From the NCBI RefSeq assembly GCF_036039175.1, contig NZ_JAYXKP010000011.1, forward strand, positions 1 through 45,186: a stretch of 45,186 bases of DNA, given 5' to 3'. Below, piece by piece: positions 7,411 to 15,117 of this stretch (position 1 is the first letter of the stretch; each line of letters starts with the position of its first letter). A program made the translations under genes and the position numbers. A model generated the notes under the pieces. It saw only the letters and a list, made by a program, of their open reading frames with translations, was not told the DNA's origin and did no database searches. The DNA is from Marinilactibacillus sp036039175 (GTDB taxonomy: Bacteria; Bacillota; Bacilli; Lactobacillales; Carnobacteriaceae_A).

Positions 7411-7540
7411 ATATGAGTAGTCTCATAGATACAACGTTTAGAACTCATTCTAAATTTTGTATCTATGCGGCTTATTTCTCGAGAAATTCTAGATAAGTAA
7501 CCACATAGATATCACGATATCTATGTGGTTTTGTTTTTTT
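7403..7540 (+). promoter_or_regulatory. Five-segment Trp attenuator
   Basis: Segment 1 (7403-7417) pairs with segment 2 (7422-7436): CGTTGTA/TACAACG plus ATGAG/CTCAT. Segment 2 (7424-7434) pairs with segment 3 (7457-7467) over 11 perfect bases. Segment 3 (7460-7470) pairs with segment 4 (7501-7511) with one mismatch, stacked on a nested CTTAT/ATAAG helix. Segment 4 (7499-7512) pairs with segment 5 (7517-7530) over 14 bp, followed by a T-run: the terminator. Neighbouring pairings exclude each other. With Trp short, the ribosome sits before segment 1, so 1:2 and 3:4 form and the terminator is blocked. With Trp ample, the ribosome at the stop codon covers segment 1, 2:3 forms and 4:5 terminates. 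The mechanism is inferred. Confidence 0.75.
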
Positions 7541-7589
7541 AAAAGGCAATTTCCACTACTGAACCAAAGTGTGGAGATTGCCTTTTTTT
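7541..7589 (+). terminator. Second terminator in the trp leader
   Basis: AAAGGCAATTTCCAC and GTGGAGATTGCCTTT (7542-7556 with 7571-7585, one wobble, 14-base loop) followed by seven T. It comes directly after the attenuator terminator; no clear antiterminator for it was found. Confidence 0.75.
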
Positions 7590-7654
7590 GTGGCTTATCT
7601 GTGAAAGCACTGTCTAATTAAAAGCATACATAAGTATATAAGGAGCTGATGCAG

Positions 7655-7690
7655 ATGATATCTGACTGGGAATGGAAAAGAACGGGCTGA
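7655..7690 (+). CDS. Second putative Trp-rich leader peptide
   Basis: An 11-residue ORF, MISDWEWKRTG, with AAGGAG nine bases before its ATG. Two of 11 codons are Trp. It lies after both terminators and 46 bases before the trpX start; no terminator follows it, so any control would act on translation or on a later step. The start codon lies within a small palindrome (CAGATGATATCTG, 7653-7665). It could be chance, but a good SD plus a W-E-W motif in the same leader makes that less likely. Confidence 0.5.
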   Translation: MISDWEWKRTG

Positions 7691-7736
7691 ACAGTAAACG
7701 AACCTAAAAATGATGAACGAGAGAGGAAACGTAAAA

Positions 7737-8780
7737 ATGAAAAGAAGAGGCATGCTCGTAACGTTTGCACTAATATTTGCAGTATTAATTATAGGATTCT
7801 TTTTCCCGAGTGGACAAAGCACTAACCGAACAGCTTCAAATAATAGTGAAACAGCAACAGAAACACCTGAAGAGCAATTCACGGTCGGCTTACTACAAAC
7901 GACAAGTCACCCGTCGCTAGATGAAATTCGTGAAGGAACGATTCAAGGGTTAGCGGATAATGGCTACGTTGAAGGCGAAAACCTAACAATCAACTTCCAG
8001 AATGCACAAGGGGATCAGAACTTGATGAATACCATGGCAAGTTCCATTGTGAGTGATGGCGCAGATATTGTGATTGGTATCGGAACACCCGCTAGTCAGG
8101 CGCTGACAAATGCAACAAGTGAAATTCCTGTCATAATGGCTGCTGTCTCAGACCCGATCGGTTCAGGCCTAGTGACTTCTGAGGAGGAACCAGGTGGAAA
8201 CGTTACAGGCGTAAAGAACCAGGCACCTGTTGAAGAGCAGATCAAATTAATGACAGACATTTTACCAGACGTGCAAACGGTTGGTATGCTTTACAGTTCT
8301 GGTGAGGATAATGCCCGAGCAGAAGCAGAGCGCGCGCAAGTCGCAATTGAAGATGCTGGACTAGACTTAGAAACTTATACTGTTTCAAACACAAATGAGA
8401 TTCAGCAAATGATCGCAACGATGTCCAGAGAAGTGGATGTGATTTACTTGCCGACAGATAATACGATCGCTAGTGCCTTCAACACCGTTGTTAGCGAAGC
8501 GGATCGTTATAATATGCCACTCATTCCAACGGTTGACTTGATGATTGCACAAGGGGGACTGGCAACGATTGGAATCAGCCAAGTTCAACTAGGGGTTGAT
8601 TCAGGAAGAATGGCCGCAGAAGTGTTAAATGGTCAAGATCCAGCAACGTTCCCGGTTTATATCGTAGAAGGCGGCGAGCAGTTGATCAACGTAGAAAAAG
8701 CAGAAAAGATCGGCGTAACGATTCCAGAAGAGGTCTTAGAAAATAGTAGAATTATCGAACCAGAAGAGGGAGGTCAATAA
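7737..8780 (+). CDS. trpX: Tryptophan ABC transporter, substrate-binding protein
   Basis: A 347-residue extracytoplasmic binding protein of the ABC_sub_bind family (two-lobed, periplasmic-binding fold). The N-terminus MKRRGMLVTFALIFAVLIIGFF is one hydrophobic anchor with no lipobox cysteine, so the protein is probably tethered by an uncleaved helix. Next comes a Ser/Thr/Asn/Glu-rich linker, then the binding domain beginning FTVGLLQTTSHPSLDEIREG. The start is set at ATG 7737 with AGAGG upstream; an ATG at 7710 lies in frame but lacks an SD. Family members with this operon layout are predicted tryptophan or tyrosine transporters under T-box or Trp control; the leader here supports tryptophan. 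Confidence 0.85.
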   Translation: MKRRGMLVTFALIFAVLIIGFFFPSGQSTNRTASNNSETATETPEEQFTVGLLQTTSHPSLDEIREGTIQGLADNGYVEGENLTINFQNAQGDQNLMNTMASSIVSDGADIVIGIGTPASQALTNATSEIPVIMAAVSDPIGSGLVTSEEEPGGNVTGVKNQAPVEEQIKLMTDILPDVQTVGMLYSSGEDNARAEAERAQVAIEDAGLDLETYTVSNTNEIQQMIATMSREVDVIYLPTDNTIASAFNTVVSEADRYNMPLIPTVDLMIAQGGLATIGISQVQLGVDSGRMAAEVLNGQDPATFPVYIVEGGEQLINVEKAEKIGVTIPEEVLENSRIIEPEEGGQ

Positions 8781-8781
8781 G

Positions 8782-9663
8782 ATGATTATATCAGCGATCG
8801 CATCAGGTTTTTTATGGGCAGTACTCGGAATAGGTCTATATTTAACATACCGTATTTTGAAATTTCCAGATTTAACAACAGAAGGTTCCTTTCCACTAGG
8901 AGCTGCAGTTGCCGTGACCGCAATTGTGTCCGGTGTTCCACCTATTTTATCGATCATCTTAGCAATCTTGGCAGGTATGTGTGCCGGACTAGCAACGGGA
9001 CTCCTTTATACAAAAGGAAAAGTCCCTGTGATTCTAGCAGGGATCCTCGTGATGTCTGGCTTACACTCGGTCAATCTCTTCATTATGAAACGACCAAATT
9101 TAAATTTGCTGAACCAAAGCCGACTATTTGATTATTTCCAAGGCTTACCAAATTATTACGACGTTGTCTTTATCGGAATCATCGTACTTGTTATCCTAAT
9201 CAGCGTGATTCTGGCATTCTTCTACACCAATCTCGGACAAGCCTTTATCGCTACCGGAGATAACGAAGACATGGCACGGTCCCTTGGCATTCGTACAGAC
9301 AATATGAAAATTCTTGGACTCGTCATCTCAAATGGGGTCATTGCTTTAGCTGGTGCGCTTGTCGCGCAAAACAACGGATATGCAGACGTCAATGGAGGAG
9401 CTGGGGTCATCGTTATCGGTCTTGCTTCCCTAATCATCGGAGAAGTGATGTTCAAGGATCTAAAACTCGGCGAGCGGTTGTGTACCATCGTGATTGGGTC
9501 AGTTTTGTACCAATTACTACTATTAGGTGTTATCCAACTAGGCTTTGATACAACATACATCCGTATTTTCAGCTCAGTGATCTTAGCGATTTGTTTAATG
9601 ATTCCACAAATTAGACGGACACTTGGACTAGGCACGCTAATCGGGAAAGGGGAAAAAGCATGA
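8782..9663 (+). CDS. trpY: Tryptophan ABC transporter, permease
   Basis: A 293-residue integral membrane protein of the branched-chain-type permease family (BPD_transp_2), with about eight hydrophobic helices. It begins one base after the trpX stop, with GGGAGG upstream. Typical features are LTYRILKFPDLTTEGSFPLGA near the N-terminus and ATGDNEDMARSLGIRTDNMK, the cytoplasmic loop that meets the ATPase. Its last bases overlap the start of trpZ (ATGA), so the two subunits are translationally coupled. Confidence 0.87.
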   Translation: MIISAIASGFLWAVLGIGLYLTYRILKFPDLTTEGSFPLGAAVAVTAIVSGVPPILSIILAILAGMCAGLATGLLYTKGKVPVILAGILVMSGLHSVNLFIMKRPNLNLLNQSRLFDYFQGLPNYYDVVFIGIIVLVILISVILAFFYTNLGQAFIATGDNEDMARSLGIRTDNMKILGLVISNGVIALAGALVAQNNGYADVNGGAGVIVIGLASLIIGEVMFKDLKLGERLCTIVIGSVLYQLLLLGVIQLGFDTTYIRIFSSVILAICLMIPQIRRTLGLGTLIGKGEKA

Positions 9664-10442
9664 GCGCATTATTGAAACTAAAAGGTTTGACAAAAGTCAT
9701 TACGAACCAGGCCGATGAAGATAACCGAATATTGGACGGTGTCGATTTTACCCTGAACGAAGGCGAATTTGTTACTGTACTTGGCGGAAACGGCGCCGGT
9801 AAATCTACTTTGTTCAATAGTATCACCGGTTCAACAGAAACAACTGGTGGAACTGTCGAATTAAAAGATAAAAACCTGACAAAGTGGAAAGAAGAAAAAC
9901 GAGCAGGATTAATTTCAAGAGTGTTCCAGGATCCTAAAATGGGGACGGCACCGCGAATGACCGTAGCGGAGAATTTACTCTTGGCTAAATTACGTGGAGA
10001 AAGAAAGACGCTGAAATCTAGAAGCTTGAAAAAGAATAAAGCAGCTTTTGTAGAGATGTGTGCATCGATTGGTAATGGACTAGAAAAACAAATCGATGCA
10101 CCGGCTGGTAATTTATCTGGTGGTCAGCGCCAATCGTTGAGTTTACTGATGGCAACGATGACGCGACCAGACCTGTTACTACTGGATGAACATACAGCAG
10201 CGCTGGATCCGAAAACGTCTAAAAAACTAATGGAACTCACAGATCAGATTATTAAAGAAAAACAATTGACTTGTATGATGATTACCCACCAGATGGAAGA
10301 TGCATTAGCGTATGGAAATCGTCTGATTGTTATGAAAGACGGTAAAATCACGTTGGACTTAGATCAGAAGGCTAAAGAGCAAATGACAATGCAAGACTTA
10401 CTGAAATTGTTTGAAGAAGAAAATTTGACGGCAGTACTGTAA
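9660..10442 (+). CDS. trpZ: Tryptophan ABC transporter, ATP-binding protein
   Basis: A 260-residue ABC ATPase. Walker A is GGNGAGKST near residue 43. The ABC signature is NLSGGQRQSLSLLMA, Walker B is DLLLLDEHTAALDP, and the switch His lies in MITHQMEDAL. It powers import through the trpY permease. It overlaps trpY by four bases and is followed after 29 bases by trpB. Confidence 0.88.
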   Translation: MSALLKLKGLTKVITNQADEDNRILDGVDFTLNEGEFVTVLGGNGAGKSTLFNSITGSTETTGGTVELKDKNLTKWKEEKRAGLISRVFQDPKMGTAPRMTVAENLLLAKLRGERKTLKSRSLKKNKAAFVEMCASIGNGLEKQIDAPAGNLSGGQRQSLSLLMATMTRPDLLLLDEHTAALDPKTSKKLMELTDQIIKEKQLTCMMITHQMEDALAYGNRLIVMKDGKITLDLDQKAKEQMTMQDLLKLFEEENLTAVL

Positions 10443-10471
10443 ATAACTCATTAGAAAAGAGGCGCTATAAA

Positions 10472-11644
10472 ATGGCAGCGAATGAAACAGGATTTTTCGG
10501 AGACTTTGGTGGAAGCTTTGTCCCACCGGCACTAAAAGAAGTGATGGATCATTTATCAGATGAGTTTGAACACTATAAAGATGACACAGAATTCAACCGT
10601 GAATTCAAAGAAATCCTAAAAGAATATGTCGGAAGAGAAAACCCGCTTACCTTTGCCTCCAGACTAACGGAAGCTTTTGACGGTCCCAAAATCTACTTGA
10701 AACGAGAAGACTTGAATCACACAGGAGCGCACAAAATCAATAATGTAATCGGCCAGATTTTACTCGCAAAACGCATGGGTGCGCACCGAATCATTGCAGA
10801 AACCGGCGCCGGTCAACATGGCGTTGCGACGGCTACAGCCTGTGCCATGTTTGGCATGGACTGCACCATCTACATGGGCAAACTCGATACCGAAAGACAA
10901 GCGTTAAATGTCTTTCGCATGGAACTGTTGGGTGCAAAAGTCATACCGGTCGAAAAGGGGCAGGGAAGACTAAAAGACGCAGTAGATGTCGCTTTAGCGG
11001 ATCTTGTAGAAAATTATGAGAACACATTTTACCTATTGGGCTCGGCTGTTGGACCGCATCCATTCCCATCGATCGTCAGACATTTTCAGTCTGTGATTAG
11101 TGAGGAGTCAAAGCGTCAAATTATCCAGCAAGATGGCAAACTTCCGGCAGCGGTTATCGCGGTCGTCGGCGGTGGGAGTAACGCAATTGGCTCTTTCGCC
11201 CATTATATTGATGAAGAAGAAGTGCGTTTGATTGGAGCGGAACCGGAAGAAGCAGCTACGATGGCACATGGAACGCCAGCAGAAATTCACGGCTTTAAAA
11301 CGCTGGTGCTACAAGACGAGAATGGCGACCCAGCACCAACGTACTCGATTGCGGCTGGGTTAGATTATCCAGGAATTGGGCCGGAACATAGCTATTTAAA
11401 AGAGAGCGGACGCGCAGAATACTACACTGTGTCTAAGGAAGAAGTGCTAGAAGCTTTCCAACTGCTAGCTGCAAAAGAAGGTATTATACCGGCTTTGGAG
11501 AGTGCGCATGCAGTGGCGCTAGCGAAGAAACTGGCACCAGAATTTGATAAGGAAGATTCTATTATCCTGACGATTTCAGGTCGCGGAGACAAAGATGTAG
11601 AACAAGTTCAGGATTTATTGAAGGCAATGCAAAATTCTAAATGA
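10472..11644 (+). CDS. trpB: Tryptophan synthase beta chain (orphan)
   Basis: A 390-residue PLP enzyme that joins indole and serine to make tryptophan. Lys88 in NHTGAHKINN is the PLP lysine and Glu110 in AETGAGQHG is the catalytic acid. GGGSNAIGSF binds the PLP phosphate. It is the TrpB1 type by these motifs. No trpA or other trp synthesis gene follows, so it probably salvages free indole rather than completing a pathway, unless trpA lies elsewhere. Placed in the transporter operon under the Trp leader; AGAGG precedes its ATG. Confidence 0.92.
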   Translation: MAANETGFFGDFGGSFVPPALKEVMDHLSDEFEHYKDDTEFNREFKEILKEYVGRENPLTFASRLTEAFDGPKIYLKREDLNHTGAHKINNVIGQILLAKRMGAHRIIAETGAGQHGVATATACAMFGMDCTIYMGKLDTERQALNVFRMELLGAKVIPVEKGQGRLKDAVDVALADLVENYENTFYLLGSAVGPHPFPSIVRHFQSVISEESKRQIIQQDGKLPAAVIAVVGGGSNAIGSFAHYIDEEEVRLIGAEPEEAATMAHGTPAEIHGFKTLVLQDENGDPAPTYSIAAGLDYPGIGPEHSYLKESGRAEYYTVSKEEVLEAFQLLAAKEGIIPALESAHAVALAKKLAPEFDKEDSIILTISGRGDKDVEQVQDLLKAMQNSK

Positions 11645-11735
11645 TAAAAATTTCATCTTTTTTTCATCGTAATGTAGTAATCGGTAAATCCTTAGGTTAG
11701 AATAGACTATATTCAATAGCTAAGGGGAGAATGAC

Positions 11736-12977
11736 ATGACGAAAACGATGATTAAGAATGGATTATTGATCGATGGTAATGGTGGCGAACCGATGGAACA
11801 AGGCGCGGTCGTCATTGACGGGAACCGTATCGTGTTTGTGGGGGATGCTGCTGATTTTGATGGGACTGTTGACGAAACAATTGATGTCGATGGTGCAACG
11901 ATCGCTCCAGGATTTATCGATACACATGTCCATTTAATGATGGAATATTCTTCCGTGCAAAACAGACTGGAAACACCTTTTTCCTATATGTTTTATCAGG
12001 CGATCAATTATATGCGCAATACACTCAACGCAGGAATTACGTCTGTTCGCGACGCTTTAGGAACAGACCTCGGTGTCAAAAAAGCCGTAGAAGAAGGGAT
12101 TGTAGAAGGCCCTCGAATGCAGCTCAGTATCAATGCGCTGACAATCACTGGCGGACACGGCGATGGCTACACAACCTCAGGGCAAACCGTGGAACTTCTC
12201 CAGGCTAATTACCCTGGAATGCCAGACGGAAAAGCAGATGGCGTAGAAGAAGTACGCAAGAAGACCCGGGAAATGTTGCGCGCCGGAGCAGAAGTGATCA
12301 AAGTCCACGCGACCGGTGGTGTGCTCAGTGCAACGGATCATCCAGAATTTACCCAGTTTTCATTAGAAGAACTCCAAGTGATTGTGGAAGAAGCCGCTTT
12401 TAGAAAAGGGGTTAAAGTCATGGCACACGCTCAAGGTGCTGAAGGCATTAAGCAGGCTGTCAAAGCTGGGATTCATTCAATTGAGCACGGAATTTTCTTG
12501 GACGACGAAGCGATTGAAATGATGAAAGAACACGGGACTTACTTGGTTCCAACCTTACTCGCTCCAGTAGCTGTTTTGGAATTGGCTAAAGAAACTGGAA
12601 TGCCGGATTCTGCGGTTCAAAAAGCTCGAGATGCCATAGAAGCACACAAAAAGAGTTTCACTAAGGCCTACAAAGCAGGCGTTAAAATCGCAATGGGAAC
12701 CGATGCAGGTGTCATGCCTCACGGAACCAATCTGCGAGAACTTGCTCTGATGACAGAAGGTGGTATGACGCCGATGGAAGCAATCGTCGCGACCACTAAG
12801 ACAGCCGCAGAATGCCTCGGCTGGGAAAACGAACTCGGCACCCTTGAAAAAGGTAAACTAGCAGATCTAGTCGTCATCAAAGGGAATCCCCTAGACGATA
12901 TTGCCAGCCTATCTAACGCAGAAACCATCCAACTCGTCATCAAAGACGGCAAAATCGTCAAAAACCAAATAGCATGA
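11736..12977 (+). CDS. Metal-dependent amidohydrolase
   Basis: A 413-residue amidohydrolase-superfamily protein with a TIM barrel and flanking beta sandwich. Metal ligands are visible: DTHVHLM (HxH), EVIKVHATGG with the probable carbamylated Lys, MAHAQG, SIEHG and GTDAG. The pattern matches imidazolonepropionase-like/Xaa-Pro dipeptidase-like members that cleave N-acyl amino acids or dipeptides. No signal peptide. AGGGGAG precedes the ATG. It lies 91 bases after trpB without an obvious terminator between, so it could be read with the trp operon. Substrate unknown. Confidence 0.8.
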   Translation: MTKTMIKNGLLIDGNGGEPMEQGAVVIDGNRIVFVGDAADFDGTVDETIDVDGATIAPGFIDTHVHLMMEYSSVQNRLETPFSYMFYQAINYMRNTLNAGITSVRDALGTDLGVKKAVEEGIVEGPRMQLSINALTITGGHGDGYTTSGQTVELLQANYPGMPDGKADGVEEVRKKTREMLRAGAEVIKVHATGGVLSATDHPEFTQFSLEELQVIVEEAAFRKGVKVMAHAQGAEGIKQAVKAGIHSIEHGIFLDDEAIEMMKEHGTYLVPTLLAPVAVLELAKETGMPDSAVQKARDAIEAHKKSFTKAYKAGVKIAMGTDAGVMPHGTNLRELALMTEGGMTPMEAIVATTKTAAECLGWENELGTLEKGKLADLVVIKGNPLDDIASLSNAETIQLVIKDGKIVKNQIA

Positions 12978-12982
12978 TTTGA

Positions 12983-13006
12983 AAACAGCCGCTGACGGCT
13001 GTTTTT
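12983..13006 (+). terminator. Terminator of the amidohydrolase gene
   Basis: AACAGCCG, loop CTGA, CGGCTGTT, followed by a T-run. Confidence 0.88.
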
Positions 13007-13052
13007 TCATTTTGAAGATCCTTTTAATCTATGTTTTTGGTACGAATCACTA

Positions 13053-13409
13053 AGATAGTCCCTCTCATTAGATCGGAAGCCAACGAGAGGGAATGAAACA
13101 GGGAGATAGTCCCTCTCGCGAGGTCGGAAGTCAGCGAGAGGGAATGAAAAGGTGAGATAGTCCCTCTCGTAAGGCTGGAAGTCGACGAGAGGGAATGAAA
13201 TGCCCAGATAGTCCCTCTCGCAAGGTGGGAAGTCAGCGAGAGGGAATGAAATGCCCAGATAGTCCCTCTCGCAAGGTGGGAAGTCAGCGAGAGGGAATGA
13301 AACGTCCAGATAGTCCCTCTCGCGAGGTCAGAAGCCAACGAGAGGGAATGAAACACCCAGATAGTCCGTCTCGTAAGGTAGGAAGTCAACGAGAGGGACT
13401 ATGTTCATA
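13053..13409. repeat. Seven tandem 51-bp palindrome-bearing repeats
   Basis: Units begin at 13053, 13104, 13155, 13206, 13257, 13308 and 13359, each opening AGATAGTCCCTCTCG and, about 17 bases later, carrying CGAGAGGGAATGAAA. The arms CCCTCTCG/CGAGAGGG make each unit a hairpin. The part between arms varies a little (AAGGTGGGAAGTCA type) and the last 5-6 bases vary most. Unit 7 ends CGAGAGGGACTAT, making a fuller palindrome. Because 51 is a multiple of three, long false ORFs appear on both strands. Not a CRISPR: no unique spacers of 25-40 bases. Similar intergenic repeats occur, from memory, in other Bacilli. Confidence 0.88.
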
Positions 13410-13543
13410 ATTGTAATTTCTTATTAAAAAGAAACCCACCATAGGAAGAAAGATAAGCTGTAGCTTATCCTCAAAACCAATAACTTTTAGAATTTTCATT
13501 AGATTCCAAAGCATTCATCAGTATCAATAATGAGGTGATAACA

Positions 13544-14458
13544 ATTATAGTAAAGAATCAGAGAAAAGAGCCAGATTTGCTAAAAAAGCTCATATATTTG
13601 GATGCACGAACTACGTTAAGGGAATCTGACCGAAGACTACTATGGAATCTCGAAAAAGGATATACAGGGGAGGAGCAATTTGATACCCTACTCGCTAAAC
13701 ATCTAACCAATGACGCTTTGATACTAAATGATTTACTACTAAAAACTAGCGGAAGTACTTTTCAAATAGATACCTTAGTGATATCTGGAGGTACAATCCA
13801 TCTGTACGAAATCAAAAATTATTCAGGTGATTACATTTTGACCAACGAAGGATTATCGACAGTATCCGGAAAAGTTATCAGAAACCCTACTATTCAGCTA
13901 GCCAGAACCAAACAAAACCTCACTAATCTAATCAGAGAAACACATTTTAAACATAAAATTGAAGCACACGTCGTCTTCATTCATCCCACATTTACCCTTT
14001 ATAATGCCAGTACCACCGATTCTTTTATCTTCCCCACACAAATTGAAACCCACCTCATCAAAATAAACGATCAGCTTAAAATGCCATCCCAAAAAGACAG
14101 ACAACTGGCTGAAAAACTAGTGGATGGACAGGAGACTCAGAATCAGCATGAACAAACTACGCCCGAATACCCTTATGAACTGTTAGAAAAAGGGGTTGTC
14201 TGTCCGCACTGCAATACGCTTTCCTTGTCGAGCGGTCTTAGAATGAAAAGTTGTCTGACCTGCGGGCATAAAGTACCACTAGAATCAGCTATATTAGAAA
14301 GTGTTAGACAATATCAAGTTTTGTTTCCAGAAGGTAAGGTGACTACAAATCAAATCGATGACTGGTGCGGTAAACAAACATCAACAAAAAGCATACGAAA
14401 AGTGCTAGAAACACATTTCACCATGGTAGGAACGAATAAACTGAAAGAATATATTTAA
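13544..14458 (+). CDS. NERD-domain protein with C-terminal zinc ribbon
   Basis: About 305 residues. The nuclease-related NERD domain spans roughly residues 35-150, with GYTGEEQFDTLL and a PD-(D/E)xK-like pair in FQIDTLVISGG and LYEIKNY. A four-cysteine zinc ribbon follows near residue 225: CPHCNTL and CLTCGHK. NERD proteins are suspected DNA-handling enzymes, often in plasmid or accessory settings. Start is unsettled: GTG at 13535 overlaps the near-perfect SD GAGGTGAT (13532-13539), whereas ATT at 13544 lies eight bases after GAGG, so a rare AUU start is favoured here. Next to the 51-bp repeats. Confidence 0.72.
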   Translation: MIVKNQRKEPDLLKKLIYLDARTTLRESDRRLLWNLEKGYTGEEQFDTLLAKHLTNDALILNDLLLKTSGSTFQIDTLVISGGTIHLYEIKNYSGDYILTNEGLSTVSGKVIRNPTIQLARTKQNLTNLIRETHFKHKIEAHVVFIHPTFTLYNASTTDSFIFPTQIETHLIKINDQLKMPSQKDRQLAEKLVDGQETQNQHEQTTPEYPYELLEKGVVCPHCNTLSLSSGLRMKSCLTCGHKVPLESAILESVRQYQVLFPEGKVTTNQIDDWCGKQTSTKSIRKVLETHFTMVGTNKLKEYI

Positions 14459-14845
14459 GGAGAAATTTTCTGTAATCAAATGTACGATGAACCTTTCGTG
14501 GTGATCGTTCTCATTATACCGTTCCACAGAGTACGGATTTCCTGACTTTGAATGTAGCCATCACCAAGAATGAAATCGGCCTTAAGCGTTACTATCAAAG
14601 AGACTGATCAGTAAAGTCCAAAACAACAAAAAAACCACCTGCAGATGCAAGTGGTTAAAAAGGAGACGGACGATTACTTGGAGGAGTAATCGCCCTGAAA
14701 AATAAGTTGGTTGTTGTGGGTATGAACATAGTATAGAAAATATATTTGAAGAAGGTATGATGAACCGATGAAAAAAAACGTAAAAAATAGAAAGAGTTGA
14801 GACAAATAATCGACGCTCATGCATATGGTATTTCCGGCATAGAAC
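14459..14845. other. Region with a possible gene remnant and two hairpins
   Basis: About 390 bases without an intact gene. From about 14485 to 14606 a plus-strand frame reads TFRGDRSHYTVPQSTDFLT and continues to KRYYQRD before a stop; it looks protein-like but has no start, so it may be a fragment of a lost gene. A hairpin at 14633-14656 (AACCAC/GTGGTT with inner TGCA/TGCA) has a T-run on the minus strand. A perfect 8-bp hairpin CGATTACT/AGTAATCG follows at 14671-14692. Nothing minus-strand nearby looks coding. Confidence 0.35.
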
Positions 14846-14854
14846 TGATATAAT
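14846..14854 (+). promoter_or_regulatory. Extended -10 promoter of the thi transcript
   Basis: TGATATAAT is a consensus extended -10 element (TGnTATAAT) 20 bases before the riboswitch. The -35 region is poor. Confidence 0.65.
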
Positions 14855-14874
14855 GAAACCGTTAAATTAAAAGA

Positions 14875-15005
14875 ACTAGGGGAGCATAGAGCTTTCAGTA
14901 AAGACCGAGGATTTCCAACAACCCTCCAACCAAACTGATTGTGAAAGCTGAGAAAGGTAAGACCTGACCCTTAACCTGAACTAGGTAATGCTAGCGGAGG
15001 GAAGT
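14875..15005 (+). promoter_or_regulatory. TPP riboswitch (THI element)
   Basis: The conserved core is present: ACTAGGGGAGC at the 5' end, GCTGAGA with the pyrimidine-sensing loop, GACCCTTAACCTGAACTAG, GGTAATGCTAGCG and GGAGGGAAGT. The 5' and 3' ends pair. The variable P3a arm (about 14900-14945) is longer than minimal. It should sense thiamine diphosphate and close expression of thiD through the downstream terminator. Confidence 0.93.
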
Positions 15006-15058
15006 GATCATGATGAATAGCAGATCAAGTAATCTGTATTCTTATTTAGTGTGAACCG

Positions 15059-15092
15059 ACTCTCTTCTATCAATTTTGGAAGAGTTTTTTTG
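15059..15092 (+). terminator. Riboswitch-controlled terminator
   Basis: CTCTTC (15062-15067) pairs with GAAGAG (15079-15084), followed by seven T. It lies about 55 bases after the TPP aptamer and before the coding genes, the usual place for a riboswitch terminator. Confidence 0.65.
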
Positions 15093-15117
15093 TGTCTTAA
15101 AATGTCTAGAGAGTGGG

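Noticed and set aside
7403..7540. T-box leader for Trp
   Set aside because: No T-box AGGGTGGnACCGCG sequence is present; a translated peptide with Trp codons explains the fold better.
9222..9635. 137-codon minus-strand ORF inside trpY
   Set aside because: Shadow frame opposite a clear permease gene; no SD.
13053..13409. CRISPR array
   Set aside because: The segments between conserved arms are too short and too alike to be spacers, and no cas gene is near.
13024..13410. Long ORFs on both strands with 17-residue repeats
   Set aside because: They arise because the 51-bp repeat unit is a multiple of three; no SD and no real domain.
14582..14824. Minus-strand ORF of 80 codons, possible holin-like toxin
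   Set aside because: It spans two strong hairpins, has no SD, and lacks the usual toxin sequence.
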